This document shows positions 1-6,917 of a DNA stretch of 64,000 nt, in pieces. Position numbers and translations under genes: made by a program. How positions within the stretch are numbered: position 1 is the stretch's first letter; every line of letters begins with the position of its first letter. Source of the stretch: Chitinophagaceae bacterium (GTDB taxonomy: Bacteria > Bacteroidota > Bacteroidia > Chitinophagales > Chitinophagaceae); the NCBI GenBank assembly GCA_023229465.1, contig JALNZE010000017.1, positions 1-64,000 on the forward strand, given 5' to 3'. The notes beneath the pieces were generated by a model. The model worked only from the letters and a program-made list of their open reading frames with translations, had not been told where the DNA came from and made no database searches.

Positions 1-100
1 TTGTTCCCATTTGGTTTCCAGGCAAATGGACGGGTTTTTTAACTCTGGAAGTGGTACACTTTTCACCCGGAATTTGGTACACTTTTCAATCGGTATATAC
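1..100. mobile_element. End of an IS21-like insertion sequence
   Basis: Two copies of the 14-mer TGGTACACTTTTCA lie at 52-65 and 75-88, 23 bp apart, each followed by a CCGG/CGG-type tail. Tandem terminal repeats of this kind, read as TGGTACACTTTTC, are typical of the ends of IS21-family elements. The transposase genes istA/istB would lie left of the window, so only the end is visible. The exact IS boundary is not resolvable but should fall near 95-105. The assignment comes from motif recollection, not alignment. Confidence 0.55.
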
Positions 101-103
101 ATA

Positions 104-120
104 GGTGCTGTTAGCTGCAG
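104..120 (-). repeat. Half of an attC-like cassette boundary (R''-type box)
   Basis: The minus strand reads GCAGCTAACAGC immediately after the stop of the membrane-protein gene at 133-777. This matches the GC(A/C)GCTAAC box that begins the complete inverted-repeat boundary at 786-932. The rest of the expected repeat is absent because the IS21-like end starts directly to the left, so the site appears interrupted. Confidence 0.5.
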
Positions 121-132
121 TTTTTATAAGGA

Positions 133-777
133 TTAATCGATTCCATAAAGATGATATTCAGGTAGATTGATATTGTTTTCTTTAGCAATAGTTTTAAATG
201 TTGTTAATATATCGATTAATTTTTGCTTATCATCAATTAGTTTATACTTGCTTTTTAATATTATGTAATCGGATTCTTTAACAAATGGATGAATAATGTC
301 TAAAGATCTTTCAATATATCGAATAGCTTTTATTGTTGAAAGTTCTTTAATCAGCAAATCAGCATATACAAACTGAAGCGGTAATGATATGATCAAAATA
401 AATAAAACAGCTCTTTTTTTTGTCTTAAATACAAATGCAAAAAACTTTGCAGAATTAGACACATTTGTTTTGGGAATCTCTGTATTTGCATAAAATTTTA
501 ATATCCGTAGTATTAGGAAAACTGGGGCAAAAGTGATTGATACAACTATAACTACAAATGGAATTATTTCTACGATGCTTCCTTTACCAATGTCTTTATA
601 TATATGGTCAGTGTAATTATTGTTAAAGAATGTCACAATTCTAACAAATGTATTTCCAAATTGGAAAAAGACTTTTTTTAGAAGTATATCCCACAAACCT
701 GATCCAATAGCACCGATTACTATAACACTTAGAAGATTTTTTATTTTTTTTCCTTTTTTAACTTCTGTTGTATTCAT
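133..777 (-). CDS. Uncharacterised three-helix membrane protein (cassette gene)
   Basis: A 214-residue protein with no family I can name. Hydrophobic segments at about residues 12-32, 70-95 and 120-140 suggest an inner-membrane protein; the last 70 residues are polar and should face one side of the membrane. The start codon lies only about 16 bases beyond a GTTAGCTGC repeat box, and the stop is about 13 bases before another, so the gene fills the space between two repeats just as an integron cassette gene fills its cassette. It is markedly AT-rich compared with the genes after 8 kb, which fits recent acquisition. Function unknown. Confidence 0.6.
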   Translation of the reverse strand: MNTTEVKKGKKIKNLLSVIVIGAIGSGLWDILLKKVFFQFGNTFVRIVTFFNNNYTDHIYKDIGKGSIVEIIPFVVIVVSITFAPVFLILRILKFYANTEIPKTNVSNSAKFFAFVFKTKKRAVLFILIISLPLQFVYADLLIKELSTIKAIRYIERSLDIIHPFVKESDYIILKSKYKLIDDKQKLIDILTTFKTIAKENNINLPEYHLYGID

Positions 778-785
778 GTGTGTTT

Positions 786-932
786 ATTAATTGCAGCTAA
801 CGGTTTGCGGCTTTGCGTTGTGGCGGTTTAGATGCACTAAACTGTCTAAACGCACACTGTTTATTAATTGCACAACTGTTTATATTCCCACGTCCCCCGC
901 CATAACGCAAAACCGCTGTTAGCGGCTGGCAT
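786..932 (-). repeat. Complete attC-like imperfect inverted repeat between two cassette-like genes
   Basis: The arms are 791-826 and 897-930. Read on the minus strand the site is GCCGCTAAC, then an AGCGGTTTTGCGTTATGGCGG-like arm, about 70 bases of spacer, a CCGCCACAACGCAAAGCCGC arm, and GTTAGCTGC. The outer boxes and inner arms pair over about 30 bases with a few mismatches and bulges. A second perfect 7-bp hairpin (GTTTAGA/TCTAAAC, 826-851) sits inside the spacer. The 15-mer TGTTTATTAATTGCA occurs at 781-795 and 859-873. The box order and the placement next to start and stop codons resemble an integron attC site, although the boxes do not match canonical GTTRRRY/RYYYAAC. Confidence 0.7.
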
Positions 933-1862
933 ATTTTTTTGTTTTGTATTTAACTTGTTTAGTGGTAAGTGGAAATTGCTTTCCATATTGTCAATAATAT
1001 TGTTGTCTATATTATCGTCAAATTTTCTAGCAAATAAATTATCGCCCTCTAAAAGGAATTTAATATCATCCTCTGTAAATGTTTTAGGTCGTAATTTAAT
1101 ATCTCCGTCTGGTATCCAAATTATTGCTCTTTTGTCGTCATTGATAAGTTTACCATCAAAAGAAGTATTCATAAGCACTGTTTGAAAAAATGATTCGTCA
1201 GCAATAAGAGTATTTAAGTAGTAATCCTCAAATTTTTTCACTTCTTCACTATTACAAATAAATTCACAACATCCTCTTGTCAAAATCATCCATTGTCCAC
1301 CAATGTATGGAATAACATCCTTTAAATATGCCCTTTTATATGGGATACCTGAAAAACCATTATCGGTCTCTACGAAATAGTTTTCAATTCTGTTCATTGT
1401 CTCGGGTCTTACAGTTATTTGATTTGCAATTTTTATAAAATTACTTCCTTGGTTTTTGGTTAGATACTCTCGTATTATTTTTTGTGATTTTAAAGGGTAA
1501 TCTTGTCCACTTAAATTGATAAAAAAGTCCCACGCAAGATTTAATTTTAACAAATACTTCATTCCGTTAAGTTCTGCCTGAACCATACTATACCCCCCCC
1601 AAATAACATTTTCACTTTCTAAAATGTAAGTGTTGGGGAAGTCGGTCAAAAAGTCTTCAATGTCTTCGTAAATGCTTACACCTGTTTTTTTGTCCAAATG
1701 AATTAAGTAATGATTTTCAGGGTGATAAAGTGCTTTAAAAAGGCGTTTAAATTGTTCGGGGAAACGGTGTACCAAAATAAAATATGCAATTGTTACTTGA
1801 TTTGGAATAGCATTGTCTGCTTTTAATTCCGTTTGTTCTAAACTAATGTTGCTGTCTGTCAT
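864..1862 (-). CDS. GT14-type glycosyltransferase (core-2/I-branching enzyme family)
   Basis: Member of the branch/GT14 family, which transfers N-acetylglucosamine or xylose from nucleotide sugars; in bacteria it is usually a surface-polysaccharide enzyme. Visible family motifs are YFILVHR near residue 27, LIHLDKK (53-59), WGGYSMV (88-94), NLSGQDYPL (116-124) and GGQWMILTR (188-196). There is no signal peptide, so it is probably cytosolic or peripheral. Length (332) is normal for the family plus about 20 residues: the tail from residue 312 (starting PAANSGFALWRG) is encoded by the inverted repeat at 786-932, so the frame runs into the cassette boundary before stopping. The start is 48 bases downstream of a GTTAGCGGC box. 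Acceptor unknown. Confidence 0.85.
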   Translation of the reverse strand: MTDSNISLEQTELKADNAIPNQVTIAYFILVHRFPEQFKRLFKALYHPENHYLIHLDKKTGVSIYEDIEDFLTDFPNTYILESENVIWGGYSMVQAELNGMKYLLKLNLAWDFFINLSGQDYPLKSQKIIREYLTKNQGSNFIKIANQITVRPETMNRIENYFVETDNGFSGIPYKRAYLKDVIPYIGGQWMILTRGCCEFICNSEEVKKFEDYYLNTLIADESFFQTVLMNTSFDGKLINDDKRAIIWIPDGDIKLRPKTFTEDDIKFLLEGDNLFARKFDDNIDNNIIDNMESNFHLPLNKLNTKQKNMPAANSGFALWRGTWEYKQLCN

Positions 1863-2558
1863 ATTGTTGTTTTGTTAAATTTTATTTTGTTTTTAGTGTC
1901 GTCTGAATGCTTGCCGCTAACTCTCTTATACGCGCTACTCCAAATCTCCAAGCCAACAGAAAACCGTGGATAAGCGCGTATTTGTATCGGGTATTAAATG
2001 TAGTAAATAAATGCTATAAATCATCGAATGGAGTGGTTATATAAACGATAGCCCTCTCTTTCGATAAAAGCCGACTCATATTCAAAAGATTCAAAACAAT
2101 TCATCCGACCAGAAAAGCCCTAAAAGCTGAATGGCTCTCTGAATCCAATATTCTTTGAATTACCTCTTTGCGAAGCAAGCCCCTCTGGCAAGAGAATACT
2201 AAACAGATTTGAGTATTTAAACAGAAAGGCTCTCACGGTTATTTTAAGACCCCATGAAGAGAGGCAAGCTTTAATTTGCATATTCCCTCTCACCCAAATT
2301 AAGGATGGCTGTTTCAGCTCCTTTACCACCTAACTACCAATAAGTAATATTACAAGGCATATTCAAAAATAAAAGAGGGGGGAGGGCAAGTTAAAACACT
2401 ATGTTTGTGCAATAGATTCAAAAGGCTTTATCAGGTGTAAGTTCTATAACATACACCAATCACTACCCACTGTGGGTACTTTTAGTACTCGTTTAACAAA
2501 TCGTTAACAACTTTTTTAACACCCTCACCCTTCTTCCTTTTGAAAAAAGTCGATTACT
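1863..2558. other. Gene-free stretch between cassette array and integrase operon
   Basis: Apart from the repeat half-site at 1911-1984, I see no convincing gene in these 696 bases. A 69-codon open frame on the minus strand (2120-2329) has no recognisable domain. A perfect 7-bp inverted repeat, TACCCAC-T-GTGGGTA at 2464-2478, lies downstream of the 2559-2942 gene but has no T-run, so it is a weak terminator candidate at best. Confidence 0.5.
1911..1984 (-). repeat. Second attC-like half-site upstream of the GT14 gene
   Basis: The minus strand carries TACGCGCT, 37 intervening bases, AGCGCGTA (a perfect 8-bp stem, 1928-1935 and 1973-1980), then TAAGAGA and GTTAGCGGC (1912-1920) in front of the GT14 gene. 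GTTAGCGGC is the same terminal box as in the repeat at 786-932, but the inner arm sequence is different. The matching GCCGCTAAC box expected beyond 1984 is missing, so this is either a truncated site or the end of the array. Confidence 0.55.
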
Positions 2559-2942
2559 CTAATGTTTAGATAATAGAAAGCCCTGAGCGAAATCAGAAAT
2601 TTCTAAAGCAATATCCTTTTTGTTACCACAAACCCAAAACAGCTTATCCTTAATCTTTTTGGGTAAAAATTCATTTACAGATTTTGTCAAACTACTCATT
2701 GAAGGAGTGCCTCCTTTTTCAGCCTTAATATAGAAAAACCGTCCTGTAGCCGCCTCATAAAGTATCCCTTCTTTCAAATCTGCCGTTTGGATATAAGCAC
2801 AATTCAGTTTTTCATAAAAAGGCTCTTGTAAAGTCAGGTTAAAATACTCAACCTTCAATGAAGACTTTAATACTCCTTTTTTCAATTTACTTAAAAACGA
2901 GTTTATTACTTTTGAACTTTCTAAAGATGATAACTTTTGCAT
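2559..2942 (-). CDS. Uncharacterised small protein of the integrase operon
   Basis: A 127-residue soluble protein without a domain I recognise. It begins 10 bases after the stop of the excisionase-like gene and is co-oriented with the tyrosine recombinase, so the three probably form one transcript. It has a lysine-rich N-terminal half, a central YIQTADL-to-FFYIKAEKG stretch that looks like a beta-rich core, and no signal peptide or membrane segment. Position suggests a role in island maintenance, transfer or regulation, but that is inference only. Confidence 0.55.
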   Translation of the reverse strand: MQKLSSLESSKVINSFLSKLKKGVLKSSLKVEYFNLTLQEPFYEKLNCAYIQTADLKEGILYEAATGRFFYIKAEKGGTPSMSSLTKSVNEFLPKKIKDKLFWVCGNKKDIALEISDFAQGFLLSKH

Positions 2943-2952
2943 TTTAATATTT

Positions 2953-3255
2953 TTATTTTTTTGAATAATTAATCAATTTCTCAACATCGGACCGTTTGAA
3001 TAAGACCTTACCGGTACTTATTGGATGTTTTAATAGTTTGCCCTGAGTTACCCAATTGTGTATGGTTGACCTACTTACACCCAATAGCAGTTCCAGTTCT
3101 TTCGAACTATAAAACTCTTTTGCCCGATTTGACAATTGACTCTTTAAATCATTAACCTCTGATCTCAATTCCTTTATTTCCCTCATAAAAGGCGAAATAG
3201 CATTATTGAGAAAAGCTGTGAATTGACTTTTATTGAGATTATCTATATGAGACAT
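2953..3255 (-). CDS. Excisionase-like helix-turn-helix protein (HTH_17/MerR-like)
   Basis: A 100-residue protein. Residues 24-45 form a heptad-like, charged segment that could be a short coiled coil. Residues 51-95 match the HTH_17 excisionase-family fold: SKELELLLGVSRSTIHNWVTQGKL followed at a distance by a KVLFKRSDVEKLI wing. Proteins of this kind commonly sit beside tyrosine recombinases in Bacteroidota elements and act as directionality factors or regulators. Here the start codon overlaps the last 17 bases of the recombinase gene, so translation is probably coupled. Confidence 0.75.
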   Translation of the reverse strand: MSHIDNLNKSQFTAFLNNAISPFMREIKELRSEVNDLKSQLSNRAKEFYSSKELELLLGVSRSTIHNWVTQGKLLKHPISTGKVLFKRSDVEKLINYSKK

Positions 3256-4561
3256 ACCCTTCCGTTTTTTGATTTACTGAACTATCAATTTTAAATGAAC
3301 TCCTATTCCAAAACTCATTCATTTTCATCAATTTAGCCTTTTCTGACACCTTCAGGTATTTTTTTAAAGTATCCCACTTCCTTATCCCTGTGATTTTCAT
3401 GATCATTTCAATGTGCATGCCCTTTTCATGAGACAAGGTAATAAAGGTTCTTCTTCCAGTATGGGTGCTGACAAAAGCATATTTAGGCTTCGTTGTTACA
3501 ATACTCTTCGAACCGCTAAACTTCTCAACCATGGTTAAATCGGTAATTCCTGCGATTTTGGCGGCTTCTTTGATATACTCATTGATCGTATGGTTGGCAA
3601 ATGGCGGGGGTAAGGGTGAGTCTGGGTACTTGTTGCGATACTTGTCAAGAATCTCCCTCGCAAACACATTGATAGGCACAAACAGGATATCCTTTGTCTT
3701 CTTGGTTCTGATCTCGATCAGGTTCTCTTTAATGTTTTCAGTCTTTAATCTGGCTATATCAGAGAAACGTAACCCCGTAAAGCATTCCAGACAGAAATAG
3801 TCTTTGGCAATCTCCTGCGCAGGGGAAAGACTTTTACAATCATACAATTTGAATAACTCCTCCCATGTTAGCGCTATGATGTCTATATCCTCCTTAATGA
3901 TTCTAAAGTCCTTAAAATTGTACTTAACATCTGTCATTCCGTTTCTCATGGCATAATTGAGAAATACCTTTAGCTCCTTGAACTGCCCCCCTATGGTATT
4001 ATTCAAGAATTTTGCATCATTAATCATGTAATTATGAAAACTTACATAGAATGAGCTGTTTATGCTCTCAAAAAAGACTGCATACCCTGTCTTCTTCTCA
4101 TACTTTAACAAAGTTCCTTTAAAGGTCTTATAGTGCTTTATTGTGCCTACCGTCTTGGTGGCTTTTGATTGTTCCACAAACTGGTCAAAAAAGTTATAAA
4201 ACGGAGATTGTAAGGGTTTCTCAATATTCACATTGACCTCCTCAACATTTTCCCTGAATGGGTCAGTTTCTTTGATTCTTAGCCTAAACAGATTTTCAAC
4301 TTCGGGAATTGAAAATTTGAGGCATTTAAGAATTCCTTCCTTTTCGATCTCTCGAATTACGTTTTCACAGGTATCCATTTTGTACTTTTCTTCAAAATCA
4401 GATAAACTGATTGGCTTGAATTTATTTTTCTGCCAATTTGGGTTCGAGGTGGTCACTTTCGTGAAAAAACGGAATTTCTTTCCTTTATCCTGATAGCACA
4501 TCATGATCGGAAATAAATTTTTCTTACTTGCCCTCTGTAGATAAAATTTAAGCGTTGCCAT
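3239..4561 (-). CDS. Tyrosine recombinase / phage-type integrase
   Basis: A 440-residue Bacteroidota-type integrase with an N-terminal arm-binding and SAM-like region (about 1-210) and a C-terminal catalytic domain. Catalytic residues, numbered from the chosen start: Arg265 in TGLRFSD, His367-x-x-Arg370 in HTGRR and Tyr402 in KKYLK; the second histidine is replaced in the GIRKWDT segment, as in many Bacteroidota integrases. I chose the ATG at 4559-4561 (MATLKFYL) because the ten upstream in-frame codons look non-coding and this N-terminus is typical. It lies 165 bases from a tRNA 3'-end fragment and reads away from it, the usual layout at one end of an integrated island. Not IntI-like: no integron-integrase insert is evident. 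Confidence 0.92.
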   Translation of the reverse strand: MATLKFYLQRASKKNLFPIMMCYQDKGKKFRFFTKVTTSNPNWQKNKFKPISLSDFEEKYKMDTCENVIREIEKEGILKCLKFSIPEVENLFRLRIKETDPFRENVEEVNVNIEKPLQSPFYNFFDQFVEQSKATKTVGTIKHYKTFKGTLLKYEKKTGYAVFFESINSSFYVSFHNYMINDAKFLNNTIGGQFKELKVFLNYAMRNGMTDVKYNFKDFRIIKEDIDIIALTWEELFKLYDCKSLSPAQEIAKDYFCLECFTGLRFSDIARLKTENIKENLIEIRTKKTKDILFVPINVFAREILDKYRNKYPDSPLPPPFANHTINEYIKEAAKIAGITDLTMVEKFSGSKSIVTTKPKYAFVSTHTGRRTFITLSHEKGMHIEMIMKITGIRKWDTLKKYLKVSEKAKLMKMNEFWNRSSFKIDSSVNQKTEGYVSYR

Positions 4562-4725
4562 ATATGGTGTCAATTTTAGTGTCAAAAGCATGAAACATGC
4601 TTAAACATGATTCGACAACAAATATGTATCTACTAAAGCTGAAACCCTTATGAATAGTGAGTCTCCTGTGCAATGATGTACAAATGTGTCTAATGATGTT
4701 TAAGTCAATTAAGACACAAAAGCCA
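4562..4725. other. Integrase upstream region and island end
   Basis: These 164 bases between the integrase start and the tRNA fragment should contain the integrase promoter and arm-type binding sites. No obvious repeat or gene is visible. Confidence 0.4.
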
Positions 4726-4741
4726 CCCAGCGGGATCACCA
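4726..4741 (+). other. Putative attachment site: tRNA 3'-end fragment
   Basis: CCCAG CGGGATC A CCA reads as the 3' strand of a T-stem, a 7-nt acceptor strand, a discriminator A and an encoded CCA. The sequence upstream (AAAAGCCA) is not a T-loop, so this is not a complete tRNA. A terminator hairpin follows on the same strand 8 bases later. This is the pattern left at the distal end of an island that integrated into a tRNA 3' end; the intact tRNA should lie left of the window. The parent isoacceptor was not identified. Confidence 0.5.
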
Positions 4742-4748
4742 CTAAGGT

Positions 4749-4787
4749 TAAACCCTCTTATAAACATTGATTTATAGGAGGTTTTTT
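4749..4787 (+). terminator. Rho-independent terminator (probably of the interrupted tRNA)
   Basis: The arms AACCCTCTTATAAA (4751-4764) and TTTATAGGAGGTT (4771-4783) pair with one mismatch and one bulge around a six-base loop and run into TTTTTT (4782-4787). It follows the tRNA 3'-end fragment on the plus strand. Confidence 0.7.
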
Positions 4788-5164
4788 CGTTTTGGGGTAA
4801 AAACAAAGGGGAAATTTTTGCAAATGGACCTACCCTATTCATCTTAGGATAAATCATTAATTAACTCGGATACTTACTCAGCAGCGAAGCAAATCGTTTC
4901 GTTTTACAATTATTAAAGGTGATTACTTATTCCGTAGGTTGGAAGGATGAAAAGAGAATTCAGGAATGGATTTTACTAAATAAGAGGTTGATTAAATAGT
5001 AACCGAAATAGTTACAATGATCCGGCTACTAAAGGCAAGAAAGGGCAAAGAATGGCAAATGAAATCTACAGCTAATCAATGTAAACCGTAGAATACACAT
5101 CTATCGTGCGCCGACTATTTCCCCTATATAAACTTAAAAGAGCGGAAGTGTTATATTTTTCACT
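4788..5164. other. Gene-free stretch right of the island boundary
   Basis: No gene is supported in these 377 bases. The only structure noticed is GTAACCGAAATAGTTAC (4999-5015), an inverted repeat with a 7-base spacer and no neighbouring promoter or gene. Confidence 0.4.
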
Positions 5165-5189
5165 ATTTATCGGAAAAAATCCGATAAAT
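5165..5189. promoter_or_regulatory. Operator 1 of the AbiE promoter
   Basis: A perfect inverted repeat ATTTATCGGA-N5-TCCGATAAAT. Its TATCGGA core is shared with the second site at 5228-5252. The centres (5177 and 5240) are 63 bp apart, six helical turns, so both sites face the same side of the DNA. AbiEi antitoxins are known to repress their own promoter through inverted repeats. Confidence 0.75.
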
Positions 5190-5227
5190 AACATGAATAT
5201 TTGCATTTTTATGTTTAATTTTATCAA

Positions 5228-5252
5228 GTATATCGGAAATAATCCGATATAC
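5228..5252. promoter_or_regulatory. Operator 2 of the AbiE promoter
   Basis: A perfect inverted repeat GTATATCGGA-N5-TCCGATATAC ending 19 bases before the abiEi start codon. It has the same TATCGGA-N5-TCCGATA core and spacer length as operator 1. A candidate -7 element ending in TTTG (to 5203) lies between the two operators, so bound AbiEi would flank and block the promoter. Confidence 0.75.
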
Positions 5253-5271
5253 AGTTAAAAAAATTACATAA

Positions 5272-5910
5272 ATGCAGCTTCTGGAAGCCATACGGGATTA
5301 TGCGGAACAGCCTATTACCAAACAGGTACTTCTTGATCTGCTCAAGGATTATAAAAGGCCCTATGATAAAATAACCGAACTGGTGAAACAAGGCATACTG
5401 GTACTGGTAAGAAGAGGTGTATATATACCCGGCCCCAATCTGAATATCGCCAAACCGGAAACTTTCCTTTTAGCCAATCATCTCTTAGGTCCAAGTTATG
5501 TTTCTTTAGAAACTGCATTGTCATATTGGGGATTCATCCCTGAAAAGGTTTATGAAACCAGTTCTGTAACCACACAAAAGAGCGCTGTATATAAAACGCC
5601 AGCCGGTAGATTCAGTTATACCCATATCCCTCTACCCTATTATTCTTTTGGTATTCAGCAGGTGGAATTAACAAAAAAGCAAAGGGTATTGATGGCCGCA
5701 CCTGAGAAAGCATTATGTGATAAGATCGTTACTACTTCCGGTCTTTTGCTACGCAGTTCAAAGCAGGTTAAAGAATTACTGATGGACGATCTCAGGATAG
5801 AAAGAGGTATGCTGCAAAACCTGAATCATAAGGAGATCAGCACATGGATAATAGATGCACCGAAAAAAAGCAGTCTTGACATACTTATAAAAACACTGAA
5901 AGAATTATGA
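5272..5910 (+). CDS. abiEi: AbiEi-type antitoxin / autorepressor
   Basis: A 212-residue protein matching the AbiEi family of type IV antitoxins, which oppose the AbiEii nucleotidyltransferase toxin without forming a stable complex and repress their own operon. The N-terminal 50 residues form a winged helix (LLDLLKDYKRPYDKITELVKQGIL followed by an RRGVYIPG wing). The middle and C-terminal parts carry the family's YVSLETALSYWGFIPE and PEKALCDKI segments. The stop overlaps the abiEii start by four bases (ATGA), so translation is coupled. Two perfect operators upstream support autoregulation. Phage-defence activity is known for some AbiE systems but is not shown here. Confidence 0.9.
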   Translation: MQLLEAIRDYAEQPITKQVLLDLLKDYKRPYDKITELVKQGILVLVRRGVYIPGPNLNIAKPETFLLANHLLGPSYVSLETALSYWGFIPEKVYETSSVTTQKSAVYKTPAGRFSYTHIPLPYYSFGIQQVELTKKQRVLMAAPEKALCDKIVTTSGLLLRSSKQVKELLMDDLRIERGMLQNLNHKEISTWIIDAPKKSSLDILIKTLKEL

Positions 5911-6758
5911 TTAAACAATGGCTGGAAGAATATAAACCCAAAACCCAGGAAGAAGCAGAACAGGCCCTTCGGGAAATCATGCAGGAAATTGCACTGGCGG
6001 GCTTGCAAAGAAGCGGCTTCTTTGAGAAAGCTGCTTTTTATGGTGGTACTGCATTGCGCGTATTTTATGGGCTTGACAGGTTTTCAGAAGACCTGGATTT
6101 TTCTTTGCTTGAAGTGAATCCCAACTTCTCCCTGGAACCCTATCTGGAAGGAATCGTAACTGAGTTCAGTGCATTAGGTATGACCGTTAGTGTTAAGGAG
6201 AAAATCAAAACTCCCCAAACCAATATCGATTCTGCATTTCTGAAATCCGAAACAGCCTGGAAAGAATTAATACTGGAAAACATCATACCGCAGGCCGGCC
6301 TTAGTATGCGACCCAACATCAAGATCAAACTGGAAGTAGATACAAAACCTCCGCTAGGTTTTGAAACAGAAGAGAAATTGTTATTAAAGCCATTTTCTTT
6401 CTATGTAAAGTGTTTCAGTTTGCCGGATCTGTTTGCGGGAAAAATGCATGCGCTTCTTTTTCGCAAATGGAAACAACGGGTTAAAGGAAGGGACTGGTAT
6501 GATATGGAATGGTATATAAAAAAGGGAGTGCCATTAAATCTTGATCATTTTCTTGTTCGTGCCCGCGATAGCGGAGACTGGAAAGCGAAAACTATTACCA
6601 AAACTCATTTTATACAACTGCTGAAAGATAAGATCACTACTATTTCTTTTAACAATGTGAGGGAAGATATTGTCCGGTTTATTCGTGACGACAAAGCGCT
6701 GGATATATGGTCTCCAAAATATTTCACTGATTTAGTGGGAAGAATTCAATTCAAATAA
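5907..6758 (+). CDS. abiEii: AbiEii-type nucleotidyltransferase toxin
   Basis: A 283-residue toxin of the DUF1814/AbiEii family. Motif I is GGTALR (46-51) followed by RFSEDLDF (58-65), the metal-binding aspartates of the nucleotidyltransferase fold. Motif II is KLEVD (141-145), motif III DLFAGKMHALL (174-184) and motif IV KGRDWYD (193-199). All key residues appear intact and the length is normal, so the toxin should be functional. Characterised AbiEii toxins need a nucleotide and cause reversible growth arrest; the cellular target here is unknown. Second gene of the abiE operon. Confidence 0.92.
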   Translation: MIKQWLEEYKPKTQEEAEQALREIMQEIALAGLQRSGFFEKAAFYGGTALRVFYGLDRFSEDLDFSLLEVNPNFSLEPYLEGIVTEFSALGMTVSVKEKIKTPQTNIDSAFLKSETAWKELILENIIPQAGLSMRPNIKIKLEVDTKPPLGFETEEKLLLKPFSFYVKCFSLPDLFAGKMHALLFRKWKQRVKGRDWYDMEWYIKKGVPLNLDHFLVRARDSGDWKAKTITKTHFIQLLKDKITTISFNNVREDIVRFIRDDKALDIWSPKYFTDLVGRIQFK

Positions 6759-6791
6759 ATCTGCTCAACTTTCATTTTCTCTTTCAATTAA

Positions 6792-6917
6792 CAATTTACC
6801 TGGATCAGACTGAATAGGTCAAAAAGCACCATCTCACAACTGGTCAACGCAGGAAGATGGAAGGAAATCAAAAAAATATTGCTACAATATGAAACACTTA
6901 TCAATCAACTGATATGA
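6792..6917 (+). pseudogene. Remnant of a SatD-like gene, C-terminal HTH only
   Basis: About 41 codons remain open without a start: TWIRLNRSKSTISQ followed by LVNAGRWKEIKKILLQYE. This resembles the C-terminal helix-turn-helix of SatD-family proteins (typically about 200 residues). It ends in TGA overlapping the next ATG (ATGA, 6914-6917), the coupling expected between satD and a DUF3307 gene, and that next frame is also a DUF3307 remnant. The N-terminal part is missing; the AbiE pair occupies that position. Family assignment is from memory of the HTH and the gene pairing. Confidence 0.45.

Noticed and set aside
868..1185. A 105-codon plus-strand frame opposite the GT14 gene
   Set aside because: It is antisense to a clearly recognised gene and owes its length to the coding strand's codon bias.
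2120..2329. A 69-codon minus-strand frame
   Set aside because: No domain, no clear start signal, and it lies in an otherwise gene-free stretch; not enough to call a gene.
3239..4561. The integrase as an integron IntI that moves the nearby cassettes
   Set aside because: The sequence is a Bacteroidota island-type tyrosine recombinase located at the tRNA-side end and shows no IntI-specific insert; a link to the attC-like sites is not supported.
4999..5015. GTAACCGAAATAGTTAC as a further Crp/Fnr-type site
   Set aside because: The spacer is seven bases, not four, and there is no -7 element or gene at a matching distance.
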